Source: SHZI01 sp049290495 (GTDB lineage: Bacteria; Pseudomonadota; Gammaproteobacteria; Steroidobacterales; GCA-2729495). From it: 15,328 bases of DNA. The position numbers were made by a program, and so were the translations under genes. How positions within the stretch are numbered: the stretch's first letter is position 1; the number at the start of each line of letters is the position of its first letter. The notes under the pieces were generated by a model. The model did not search any database and was not told the DNA's origin. It saw only the letters and a list, made by a program, of their open reading frames with translations. Below are positions 7,448-14,549 of this stretch, one piece after another. The stretch spans positions 1 through 15,328 of the forward strand of contig JBATNV010000060.1 of the NCBI GenBank assembly GCA_049290495.1, in the 5' to 3' direction.

Positions 7448-8188
7448 TCAGGTGGAACCCGGGCGGTCAGCCTTGGCCGCATCGATCTCCTGACGCACTA
7501 CCTCACGCTCCGTATGCCGTATGTCCCGGCCATGCACCAGATAGACCACATACTCGCCAATATTCTTGGCGTGATCCCCGATGCGCTCGAGCGCACGGGC
7601 TGCCCAGCTCACATCCATGAACCGCCGGATGGTCCTCGGATCCTCCATCATCAGGGCGATGCACTGCCGGGTGATCTGGTCGTATTCCTCATCGACCAGC
7701 TTGTCCTCTTCGATAACCGCGAGTGCATCATCAACATCCATGCGCGAGAAGGCATCGAGCGCATCGTGGAGCATGGTTTGCACGTGCTCGCCGAGCGCCT
7801 TCAGTTCGCTGTAGGACGCATGAGGCTCACGGTCTGCAGCCATATGCGAGGCCAGGTAGCCTATCTTGGATGCCTCATCGCCGACCCGCTCCAGGTCAGT
7901 GATGATCTTGATCACCGTAACGATCAGGCGCAGGTCGGCCGCCGCCGGCATGCGGGTTGCCAGCAGCTTGCTGCACTCTTCATCGATGGATACTTCGAGC
8001 CGGTTGATCTTGAAATCGTCGCTGGAAACCCGCAGGCCCATCTCGCTGTCACCGGAGGTGATCGCCTCCACGGCCGTATCCAGATGTTGCTCGACCAGGC
8101 CACCCATGTGCAGCACCTCGCTGCGCAGATGCTCCAGCTCCGCATTGAAGCGACGGGAAATATGATGACTGAAACTTTCGGATTCCAT
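7448..8188 (-). CDS. phoU: Phosphate signalling protein PhoU
   Basis: PhoU is a cytoplasmic two-bundle helical protein that represses the PhoR/PhoB response when phosphate is ample, by linking PstB to PhoR. The 246-residue product has both metal-binding repeats: LERVGDEASKIG at 99-110 and LERIGDHAKNIG at 200-211, with the E-x3-D pattern (Glu100/Asp104, Glu201/Asp205). Its opening (HHISRRFNAELEHLR, 8-22) aligns by eye with the start of E. coli PhoU. The ATG at 8188 is chosen because AGGAG lies seven bases upstream; a GTG at 8212 would add eight residues without a family match. It is 38 bases downstream of phoR and 70 upstream of pstS. Placement before pstS is unusual, since phoU normally follows pstB. 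Confidence 0.96.
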   Translation of the reverse strand: MESESFSHHISRRFNAELEHLRSEVLHMGGLVEQHLDTAVEAITSGDSEMGLRVSSDDFKINRLEVSIDEECSKLLATRMPAAADLRLIVTVIKIITDLERVGDEASKIGYLASHMAADREPHASYSELKALGEHVQTMLHDALDAFSRMDVDDALAVIEEDKLVDEEYDQITRQCIALMMEDPRTIRRFMDVSWAARALERIGDHAKNIGEYVVYLVHGRDIRHTEREVVRQEIDAAKADRPGST

Positions 8189-8226
8189 GGCCTTGCTCCT
8201 GCGCGTGGACACAACTGCTGAGACTA

Positions 8227-9516
8227 TCAGGATGGCGCGAGCCGATCCCGGGGAAAATGACAGATAAAGCTGCTGCCGTGGCCGAGCCGGCTGCGGATCT
8301 CAAGATCTGCATCGTGCCGGCGCAGTGCATATTTCACGATCGACAGACCAAGGCCGGTGCCGCCACTCTGCCGTGCACGCCCACCGTCGGCCCGGTAAAA
8401 ACGCTCGGTAACCCGCGGAATATCCGCCTCGGACATACCGATACCGGTATCCATGACGGCCAGGTGGCCGCCCTCCTCGTCGACCGTCCAGCTGATCGTC
8501 ACCTTGCCTTCGGCCGGCGTGTAGCGCGCGGCATTGCTCACCAGGTTCGACACCACGGACCGGAGTTCAGTTTCCTTGCCGAGCAGATTCACAGCACTGT
8601 TGAGCTGTACCTCGATCTGTTCGGGGTGCCCCTGCAGGCTCAGCACTTCACGCCGGGCAGCCTCGACCAGCCCCGACACGCTGACCACCCGGTCCCTGGT
8701 CACCGGCTCGCCAGACTCGAGCTTTGACAGCTGCAGCAGATCCTCGACCAGCCGGAACATGCGCTGCACCTGGTCCTGCATGACCTGCACCGGCTGCTGC
8801 CAGATCGCCGGCTTCTGCGGATCGTCCGCCAGCGTATCGAGATAGCCCATCATTACGGTCAGCGGAGTACGCAGCTCATGCGATGCATTGGCAACGAAAT
8901 CCCGGCGCACGCGCTCGATCTTTACCCGCTGGCTGACATCGCGAATCAGCAGCAGCGTCTGGTTGGGCCCGTAGGGAATCAGACGGCAGGACAACCAGGT
9001 ATCGCCACCTGCCGGCGAGGGAATTTCGACGGCGGGACGCTCCCCCGGACTGCGCAGATAGGCGACGAAATCCGGGTGCCGCAGCAGGTTCTCGATGCGC
9101 TGGCCCCGGTCACCACGCGCCTTGAGATCCAGCAGCAACCTTGCAGCCGAGTTGTAGTTCAGGATTTCGTGCTGCGCGTTGAGTATCACACCGCCGTCCG
9201 GGAACGCTTCGGTCGAAGCACGCAGCTCCTTGACCAGCCGGCGAAAACGCTTGCCCCGCCGCTTTGCTCTGGTCTTGATGAACTGGATTTTGGCGAAGAC
9301 CTGCGGCCAGAGGCCCTCACCATCGGGAATGTCGGCTATCGAACCGCTTGCCAGCCAGCGCTCAAGCCGATAAAGGTTGTAGAGATGCCAGCCGAGAGCA
9401 GCCAGTGCGACGATCAGCATGCCGAGGACAGGACTGTCGTAGATCAGGCCGACCAGCGCACCCGCAAGCAGTGCGAGTGCGAGGCGAAAAAGTGTCCAGC
9501 TCCAGATCCTGGGCAT
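8227..9516 (-). CDS. phoR: Phosphate-regulon sensor histidine kinase PhoR
   Basis: An inner-membrane histidine kinase of 429 residues, close to the 431 of E. coli PhoR. Two short hydrophobic helices (about 8-25 and 31-48) lack a periplasmic sensor domain, as expected for PhoR, which senses through the Pst complex and PhoU. A basic linker and a PAS domain (about 100-190) follow. The H-box is FVANASHELRTP with phosphoacceptor His213. The ATPase domain shows the N-box around Asn324/Asn328, DTGIG at 356-360 and GGTGLG at 385-390. Its ATG overlaps the phoB stop as TGATG, with no separate strong Shine-Dalgarno, so it is probably translated by coupling to phoB. All key residues are intact. Confidence 0.96.
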   Translation of the reverse strand: MPRIWSWTLFRLALALLAGALVGLIYDSPVLGMLIVALAALGWHLYNLYRLERWLASGSIADIPDGEGLWPQVFAKIQFIKTRAKRRGKRFRRLVKELRASTEAFPDGGVILNAQHEILNYNSAARLLLDLKARGDRGQRIENLLRHPDFVAYLRSPGERPAVEIPSPAGGDTWLSCRLIPYGPNQTLLLIRDVSQRVKIERVRRDFVANASHELRTPLTVMMGYLDTLADDPQKPAIWQQPVQVMQDQVQRMFRLVEDLLQLSKLESGEPVTRDRVVSVSGLVEAARREVLSLQGHPEQIEVQLNSAVNLLGKETELRSVVSNLVSNAARYTPAEGKVTISWTVDEEGGHLAVMDTGIGMSEADIPRVTERFYRADGGRARQSGGTGLGLSIVKYALRRHDADLEIRSRLGHGSSFICHFPRDRLAPS

Positions 9517-10202
9517 CAGCAGACCGAGAAGCGGTAACCGGCACCGCGAACAGTCTGCACGTAATGGTCTGCCGCGAAGTCCTCCAGCACCTGGCGAAGG
9601 CGCCGGATATGCACATCGACCGTACGTTCCTCGATGTAAACGTTCTGGCCCCAGACCTTGTCGAGCACCTGCATGCGGCTGTAGACGCGATCGGGATTTT
9701 CCATCAGGAATTTCAGCAGACGATACTCGGTCGGCCCGAGCCCGACCTCGCGGTCTCTTACATACACGCGATGGCTGACCGGATCGAGACGCAACTCACC
9801 CGCCACCAGCGGTTCATCGACAGCCGGCGCTGAGCGACGCAGCACGGCCTGGACCCGCGACAAGAGTTCGCGCGGGGAAAAGGGCTTGGTGATGTAATCA
9901 TCGGCACCGCTGTCGAGGCCGAGTACCCGGTCGCGCTCCTCAGCCCGGGCTGTCAGCATGATGACCGGAATCCCCCGGTTGGCGGGTTCACGCCGCAGGG
10001 TACGGATCAGCTCGAGGCCGCTCGAGTCCGGCAGCATCCAGTCCACAAGCAACAGGTCCGGACGCAAGTCCGCAACCTGCCGGCGGGCACTCGCCGAATC
10101 GCAGGCTTCATGGACTTCAAATCCGGCCCGGCCCAGATTAAATACGAGCATCTGCCGGATCGGCAGCTCGTCCTCAACCAACAGAATCCTGCGTGCGCTC
10201 AT
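9516..10202 (-). CDS. phoB: Phosphate-regulon response regulator PhoB
   Basis: An OmpR/PhoB-type transcription factor of 228 residues. The receiver domain has the acidic pair Glu10/Asp11, phosphoacceptor Asp54 in LLVDWMLP, Thr84 and Lys106. The C-terminal winged helix (about 128-228) includes the recognition helix region ERTVDVHIRRLRQ and ends VRGAGYRFSVC. When phosphorylated by PhoR it binds Pho boxes and recruits sigma70 RNA polymerase. The start at 10202 (MSARRILLVEDELPIR) matches the E. coli N-terminus and has AGGGG close upstream. An in-frame ATG at 10232 has no Shine-Dalgarno and falls inside the proposed promoter. A candidate autoregulatory Pho box lies just upstream. phoR overlaps its stop by one base. 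Confidence 0.97.
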   Translation of the reverse strand: MSARRILLVEDELPIRQMLVFNLGRAGFEVHEACDSASARRQVADLRPDLLLVDWMLPDSSGLELIRTLRREPANRGIPVIMLTARAEERDRVLGLDSGADDYITKPFSPRELLSRVQAVLRRSAPAVDEPLVAGELRLDPVSHRVYVRDREVGLGPTEYRLLKFLMENPDRVYSRMQVLDKVWGQNVYIEERTVDVHIRRLRQVLEDFAADHYVQTVRGAGYRFSVC

Positions 10203-10230
10203 AGCCCCTGACCACGACAGCCTGGCGGGC

Positions 10231-10264
10231 ATTTGAGCATGGTTTTATTACAAAGCCGTGTCAC
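10231..10264 (-). promoter_or_regulatory. phoB: Candidate PhoB box and -10 element upstream of phoB
   Basis: On the minus strand, GTGACAC (10264-10258) and TTGTAAT (10253-10247) are spaced 11 bases apart, each matching five of seven positions of the PhoB half-site. Ten bases further lies TCAAAT (10236-10231), four of six to TATAAT, at the normal PhoB-promoter distance. The predicted transcript would begin near 10224, which supports the phoB start at 10202. The bases TGTAATAAAACC here match TGTAACAAAACC in the porin-side box apart from one pyrimidine change. This fits PhoB autoregulation, but the half-sites are weak. Confidence 0.4.
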
Positions 10265-10299
10265 CCTCAACACACAGCATCGTTGACGACAGCTCAGGA

Positions 10300-10776
10300 C
10301 TACTGCGCTGCGCCAGTCTCCTGCTTCAGATACGCGATCACGTTGGCGCGATCTTCGGGCTTGCGCAGGCCGACGAAGACCATGCGCGTGCCGGGAATGA
10401 AATCGCTGGGCCGGAGCAGGAACTTGTCCAGCGTTTCAGCAGACCAGACCACCCCCGAGGCGGTCATCTGGTCGGAGTAGGAAAATCCGGGTGCGAGTCC
10501 GGCCTTCCGGCCAATCACACCGTGCAGGTTTGGTCCGACCTTGTTTGGCCCGCCTGCTTCCAAGCTATGGCAGGCGCGGCACTGCAGAAACACGATCTGG
10601 CCCTTGGCCGGATCTGCGGCGGCGATCAGTGCGTTGATATCGTAGCTGTCGGTTGCGACAACCGGCGTTGCGGCGCTGTTGCCCGCGACCGGGGCACTAT
10701 TGACCTGCTGACCACAGGCCGTCATCAGCGTACCCATGCCGAGTACTGCAAGCGTAAATCGAAGGCTGTGAAGCAT
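10300..10776 (-). CDS. Lipoprotein class I c-type cytochrome
   Basis: A 158-residue single-haem cytochrome. The N-terminus is a lipoprotein-type signal with Cys21 in LMTACGQQ, followed by a flexible Ala/Val/Ser-rich linker to about 45, so it is probably anchored to a membrane and faces the periplasm. The haem motif is CRACH (Cys66, Cys69, His70). The mitochondrial-cytochrome-like GPNLHGVIGRKAG (81-93) follows, and the sixth ligand is probably Met132 in PGTRMVF. The C-terminal helix DRANVIAYLKQ is typical. It starts 30 bases after the [2Fe-2S] gene and ends about 100 bases before phoB. It could accept electrons from the upstream oxidoreductase genes and pass them to a terminal oxidase; this partner assignment is inference from gene order. 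Confidence 0.92.
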   Translation of the reverse strand: MLHSLRFTLAVLGMGTLMTACGQQVNSAPVAGNSAATPVVATDSYDINALIAAADPAKGQIVFLQCRACHSLEAGGPNKVGPNLHGVIGRKAGLAPGFSYSDQMTASGVVWSAETLDKFLLRPSDFIPGTRMVFVGLRKPEDRANVIAYLKQETGAAQ

Positions 10777-10806
10777 CTCTTTATCCCTTTATCAGTTGAC
10801 CAGTGC

Positions 10807-11292
10807 TCAGCTTGTTGAATCAGTTGCAGCGCCATTATCGCGCATCAGGCCCGCTGCGCGATGGATAGCCTTGCGGATGCGCGGATAAGTGCCGCAGCGA
10901 CAGATATTGGTGATCGACTGGTCGATGGCCATATCGTCCGGATCAGGCGTGGTTTGCAGGAAAGCGCTGACGGCCATGATCATGCCAGGCTGGCAGTAAC
11001 CGCATTGCGGCACCTGCTCGTCGATCCAGGCCTGCTGAACAGGATGCAGCCGATCCCCGCTGCTGATCCCCTCAATCGTGGTGACCGCCTTGCCTGCTAC
11101 CGCAGCAACAGGCAGCACGCAGCAGCGCGCCGCAACGCCGTCGATATGGATCGTGCAGGCACCGCAAAGCGCTATGCCGCAGCCGTACTTGGTACCGGTG
11201 AGGCCAAGCGTATCGCGCAACACCCACAGCAGGGGCATGGCCTCGGGGACATCGGCTTCCACAGCGGAGCCGTTGAGCGTAAACCTGATCAT
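10807..11292 (-). CDS. Small [2Fe-2S] subunit of the xanthine dehydrogenase family (isoquinoline 1-oxidoreductase alpha-like)
   Basis: A full-length 161-residue iron-sulfur protein with both [2Fe-2S] clusters intact. The plant-ferredoxin-type site uses Cys38, Cys43, Cys46 and Cys58 (YGCGIALCGACT and following), and the helical C-terminal site uses Cys97, Cys100, Cys131 and Cys133 (QCGYCQPG and ICRCGTYP). In relatives such as IorA it moves electrons from a molybdopterin large subunit (IorB/CoxL type) to an acceptor such as cytochrome c. No such large subunit is in the window: the gene before it is DUF1838 (18-base gap) and the one after is cytochrome c (30-base gap). It has no signal peptide of its own. 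The ATG at 11292 lacks a strong Shine-Dalgarno, so translation may be coupled. Either its partner is encoded elsewhere or it serves a different enzyme. Confidence 0.93.
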   Translation of the reverse strand: MIRFTLNGSAVEADVPEAMPLLWVLRDTLGLTGTKYGCGIALCGACTIHIDGVAARCCVLPVAAVAGKAVTTIEGISSGDRLHPVQQAWIDEQVPQCGYCQPGMIMAVSAFLQTTPDPDDMAIDQSITNICRCGTYPRIRKAIHRAAGLMRDNGAATDSTS

Positions 11293-11310
11293 TGCAGCTG
11301 CAGCCGGCGC

Positions 11311-12159
11311 TCAGGCCGTCGCACCCCTGGCCGGATTTGCAGTCAACATGGCTGGATATTCCTTTTCGGCACGCTGACGGTAGCTGGTCGGCAACTCGTC
11401 GATGGACTGAAGTTTCGCCCCACCCGCATGCCAGACGATATGACCTTGCCGGTCGCCCATGTCCATCCATTTGAGCCACGGCATATGCACGGTCGAGCTG
11501 AATACCACCGGCACGCTGTCGAGGCGCGCATTCAGGAAATCCTTTTGACTGGCAAACATGGTCTGCTGCTGCCAGCGCGGTGGCGGCATGCCGGGCGGAT
11601 AGCGCGTCCAGTTGTGCAGCCAGACCATATCGCGCGCGAAAGTCCAGTCGAGAACCAGCGGTTGTTCCGGCAGCTGGTCAATCATGCGGCTGAAGCGGAT
11701 ACCCTTCACCGAATAGTTGAAACCGCGGCCTGCCCCGCCACCCTGCACAGCCGGCAGGACCTGGCTGGTGCTTCCGGTATAGGGGTTCTTGAACTCCGAC
11801 AGCGGCGCACCGGTGTCAACATCGTGAAAAAAAGTCAGTGTGTTGCCGATCAGCTCATAGGCACCATCCGGCAAGTGACGCATCCAGTACAGCTCCATGC
11901 CCTGGAACTTGACGAGTGGCCGCGGATGTTCGCCGGCCACCACGCCGAGGATTGTGCCGTCATACCACCACGGTACGTCGCGCTCCTCAAGGCTCGCCGT
12001 CATACGGACCAGCGCACGCAGATTGTTGTCCGGCAAGGCCAGATCCGGAGCACGCGCCGGGGGATCGCCAGCCACTCCTGGCAATGCCGCACTGCTGGCG
12101 CCGAGCGCCAGCAGACCAAGACCGGTAGTGAAGGATCGGCGCGTGACTGATGCATGCAT
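11311..12159 (-). CDS. DUF1838 family protein with a Tat signal
   Basis: A 282-residue protein that I place in the DUF1838 family by its overall sequence; no biochemical function is assigned. The N-terminus holds a twin-arginine signal: VTRRSFTTGLGLLALGASSAALPGVAG with Arg7-Arg8 and a hydrophobic stretch to about 28 (shown: TRRSFTTGLGLLALG). Tat export usually means folding, often with a cofactor, before translocation to the periplasm. The mature part is rich in Trp and aromatic residues (VPWWYDG, LYWMRHLP, MVWLHNWTRYPPGMPPPRW in pieces, HMPWLKWMDMG) and has no Cys motif. The ATG at 12159 gives the cleaner signal; a GTG at 12174 is possible. It lies 81 bases after the FAD oxidase and 18 before the [2Fe-2S] gene, suggesting a shared operon. 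Confidence 0.75.
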   Translation of the reverse strand: MHASVTRRSFTTGLGLLALGASSAALPGVAGDPPARAPDLALPDNNLRALVRMTASLEERDVPWWYDGTILGVVAGEHPRPLVKFQGMELYWMRHLPDGAYELIGNTLTFFHDVDTGAPLSEFKNPYTGSTSQVLPAVQGGGAGRGFNYSVKGIRFSRMIDQLPEQPLVLDWTFARDMVWLHNWTRYPPGMPPPRWQQQTMFASQKDFLNARLDSVPVVFSSTVHMPWLKWMDMGDRQGHIVWHAGGAKLQSIDELPTSYRQRAEKEYPAMLTANPARGATA

Positions 12160-12240
12160 ATCTTTACTCACCACCTAGACCAGTGGACGATTCGCCGGAG
12201 CCGCCTCAGGCTGCGATTCTTGCGGCCAGTAATCGCGCTC

Positions 12241-13806
12241 CTACAGGCCCAGCGCGCCGGGGTTCATCAGGTTTTTCGGATCGACCGACTGCTTCAGCTC
12301 GCGCAGGACGCGCGCTGCTTCAGGATTGCGGCCGCGCATGTACGGATAGGACTTGCCGACCTGCATGTGTACGCCGCCGACCGTCGCGAAGATGTCGTTG
12401 ATTTTCGCGCGCAGCTCGCGCACCAGCGCCCGACCTTCCGGATTTGCCGGATACTCAGGCAACGTGCCCAGATATTCTTTGGGCAGAAAACGCGTATGGA
12501 AGGAAGTGCGATCGTCCTCCCAGTAGAACACCGGCTCGTAGAGAAAGACGTGGGTATTGATGGTCATGTACATTGCGCCCTTCTCGACCTTCGCCTTGCG
12601 CATGCGCTCGGCATTCTCGGCGTAGAGCTGCTGCAGCTTCAGGTAAAACTCCTGCGTCTTCGAGAACGGCAGAAGCCCGTGCTGCGGCACCCAGCGCTCG
12701 CCTTTGGGCCCGAGGATCGGATAGAGCGGAATGAAGGGCATGGCACGGATCACCGTCGGCATGGTGTTGGCCGTTTCCGTACCGAAAGGTTTCATCGCGT
12801 CGCGGATCAGCGCGAGCTTGGCATTCACCTCGGCCTGGCAAACCCCCTCGACGGTGTAGTGCGCCGAGTAGTTGTAGCCGGCCAGGAAGCGCTTGCCGGC
12901 GATCGCCATCTTGAGCAGACGGAAGCCTGCCTGCACCGGATTGCGCGCCGTTTTTGCTACGGCCCAGGCAGCGCCGAGCGCATCGCTGGCGTTGGTCTTG
13001 CTGAGCTGGCCCTGTTGCAGCTTCGGATCGAGACCGAAGTTGTCGGCGGTCACGCCCTCGCGGGCAGCGGCGGCCATACCGCCTGACATGTTCTCGAAGC
13101 TGTCGAAACCGAAAGATGCCGCACCAGAGAACGGCGGGGTCTTGATCAGCCGCAGTGAGATACGCGCCTTGAAACCCAGTGCGCCGGCATCGCCCGTGAA
13201 CAGGCCAGTGAGGTCGGGTCCATACCAGCGGAAAAACGGCACGCCGTTCACCGCGGCACCCGAACTGGTCCTCAATATCTCGCCATTCGCCAGCACGATA
13301 TCGAAACCCAGCACGGCATCGGCCGACACGCCGTAATTGCCGGAACCCAGGCTCGCGCTGTTCTGGGACATCGAGCCGCCAACAGTCGCCTTGATGCCGG
13401 AAAACGGACCCCAGAACGTCGTGCGCAGACCCTGCTTCGCGAGTTCCTGCCACAGCTCTGCCCAGGTCAGGCCTGGCTCAACGATGACATACATGTCGGT
13501 GGCATTGATTTCGACGATGCGGTTCAGCCGGGTAGTATCCAGCAGTATCGAATTGGCCGTGGTCGGCAGATAGCCATCGGTGTAGGAAGCACCACCGCCG
13601 CGCGGCACGACCGCAACACCGGCCGATGTAATCGTCCGCACAGCCTTCTGCAGCTCATCGATGGTTGCGGGCTGCACCACCGCCAGCGGAGTCTCCAGCT
13701 GGTTGTAGACGTCCATCGCATAGAACGAACGATCAGCATCGCTGGTGAGCACATTCGGCTGACCGACGATCGCAGCGAGATCGCTAAGCAGGTTGCTGGC
13801 AGACAT
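12241..13806 (-). CDS. FAD-binding oxidase/dehydrogenase, VAO/PCMH superfamily
   Basis: A 521-residue flavoprotein. The N-terminal FAD-binding domain (about 38-220) has the pyrophosphate-binding VVPRGGGASYTDGY at 66-79, a VEPGLTWAELWQELA segment at 109-123, and WGPFSGIKATVGGSMSQNS at 132-150. The C-terminal FAD-oxidase domain ends in the typical SVDPKNLMNPGALG. Family enzymes oxidise alcohols, hydroxy acids or phenols. Where covalent members often carry His in the GGGHS-type turn, this protein has Ala73, so covalent FAD at that site is unlikely. No signal peptide is seen, so it is probably cytoplasmic. AGGAG lies nine bases before the ATG at 13806. The gene order with a downstream cytochrome c recalls p-cresol methylhydroxylase, but similarity is too general to name a substrate. 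Confidence 0.88.
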   Translation of the reverse strand: MSASNLLSDLAAIVGQPNVLTSDADRSFYAMDVYNQLETPLAVVQPATIDELQKAVRTITSAGVAVVPRGGGASYTDGYLPTTANSILLDTTRLNRIVEINATDMYVIVEPGLTWAELWQELAKQGLRTTFWGPFSGIKATVGGSMSQNSASLGSGNYGVSADAVLGFDIVLANGEILRTSSGAAVNGVPFFRWYGPDLTGLFTGDAGALGFKARISLRLIKTPPFSGAASFGFDSFENMSGGMAAAAREGVTADNFGLDPKLQQGQLSKTNASDALGAAWAVAKTARNPVQAGFRLLKMAIAGKRFLAGYNYSAHYTVEGVCQAEVNAKLALIRDAMKPFGTETANTMPTVIRAMPFIPLYPILGPKGERWVPQHGLLPFSKTQEFYLKLQQLYAENAERMRKAKVEKGAMYMTINTHVFLYEPVFYWEDDRTSFHTRFLPKEYLGTLPEYPANPEGRALVRELRAKINDIFATVGGVHMQVGKSYPYMRGRNPEAARVLRELKQSVDPKNLMNPGALGL

Positions 13807-13851
13807 TAAAAAGGACTCCTGGAGCTTCAGATCAGGGACCGGGCTAAAGTG

Positions 13852-13896
13852 AACCGGCCGGGCAGGCCCGCTAGCCTACGGCCCCGTACACCGGTT
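13852..13896 (-). repeat. Nested inverted repeats able to form a three-way-junction fold
   Basis: Within the 116-base gap before the FAD oxidase, AACCGG (13852-13857) pairs with CCGGTT (13891-13896) as an outer stem. Inside it are two adjacent hairpins: CGGGC/GCCCG (13859-13863 with 13866-13870) and TACGG/CCGTA (13877-13881 with 13884-13888). All three stems are perfect. No T-run follows on the minus strand, so it is not a standard intrinsic terminator. It could be a structured leader, an RNA-processing site, or a chance product of GC-rich sequence. Confidence 0.4.
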
Positions 13897-13922
13897 TGGG
13901 AAGAAGGTCGTGCGGCTCGCGA

Positions 13923-14510
13923 TCACTCTTTGGTCACCGCCGGACGCGAATACACCGCCATTAACTCGGCTACACCGAGGGAATTGGCCATGACGTTGAA
14001 GCCGACAAAGGCCGCCGTGGCAGTCGGCGGCAGATCCAGCTTCTCAACCTTCAGCGCGTAGAGACGGAAATAGTAACGGTGCGGCTTGTCGCCCGCCGGC
14101 GGGCACGGACCGCCGTAGCCTGCCGCCCCGAAATCGGTGTTGCCCTGCACAGCACCGATCGGCATCAGGCCAGCGGCCGGATCTCCAGCCTTGCTGACCA
14201 GCGCATTCACCCGCGCCGGAATGTTGTAAACCACCCAGTGCCACCAGCCGCTGCCGGTCGGCGCATCCGGGTCGTAGACCATCAGCGCAAAGCTCTTCGT
14301 ACCATCCGGCGCATGGCTCCAGCTGAGTGCTGGCGAGATGTTGCCGCCGCTACAGCCAAAACTGTTGAATACCTGCGGCAGCCGGATCGGCGTGCCAGGT
14401 ATCAGGTCGGGGCTCGACAGCCTGAAGGCTGGCGCCGCGTCTTCAGCCAGGGCAGTGCCGAGCGTCAGGCTGGTCAATGCGATCAGGGTCGCGGTTATCG
14501 AACGCAGCAT
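13923..14510 (-). CDS. Secreted PEBP (YbhB/YbcL, Raf-kinase-inhibitor-like) family protein
   Basis: A 195-residue phosphatidylethanolamine-binding-protein-fold protein with a Sec signal peptide (LRSITATLIALTSLTLGTA..., cleavage near ALA-EDA at about residue 22). The ligand-pocket motif DPDAPTGSGWWHW is at 80-92, GGPCPP at 133-138 and HRYYFRLYAL at 144-153, all conserved. Bacterial members lack a settled role. The ATG at 14510 has GGAG seven bases upstream; in-frame starts at 14516 and 14549 are worse placed. It begins 39 bases after the acetoacetyl-CoA synthetase gene and ends 116 bases before the FAD oxidase, so it may share the synthetase transcript. No functional tie to the neighbours is visible. 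Confidence 0.92.
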   Translation of the reverse strand: MLRSITATLIALTSLTLGTALAEDAAPAFRLSSPDLIPGTPIRLPQVFNSFGCSGGNISPALSWSHAPDGTKSFALMVYDPDAPTGSGWWHWVVYNIPARVNALVSKAGDPAAGLMPIGAVQGNTDFGAAGYGGPCPPAGDKPHRYYFRLYALKVEKLDLPPTATAAFVGFNVMANSLGVAELMAVYSRPAVTKE

Positions 14511-14549
14511 GGCCATACTCCATATATAGGTCCGGCTCACAGGGTACAT

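Noticed and set aside
10861..12150. Long plus-strand open frame of over 400 codons
   Set aside because: It is antisense to the [2Fe-2S] and DUF1838 genes, whose protein motifs are clear, and its translation is Arg/His-rich without any family pattern; a GC-rich shadow frame.
12154..13453. Long open frames on both strands within the FAD oxidase region
   Set aside because: They overlap the full-length flavoprotein frame, which alone has coherent FAD-binding motifs.
10300..13806. Assignment as p-cresol methylhydroxylase (flavoprotein plus cytochrome)
   Set aside because: The flavoprotein and cytochrome genes are not adjacent, and the flavoprotein shows only general superfamily motifs, so the specific name is not supported.
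14521..14530. TATATA as a -10 promoter for the PEBP gene
   Set aside because: It lies immediately before the Shine-Dalgarno and ATG, too close for a normal promoter, with no paired -35.
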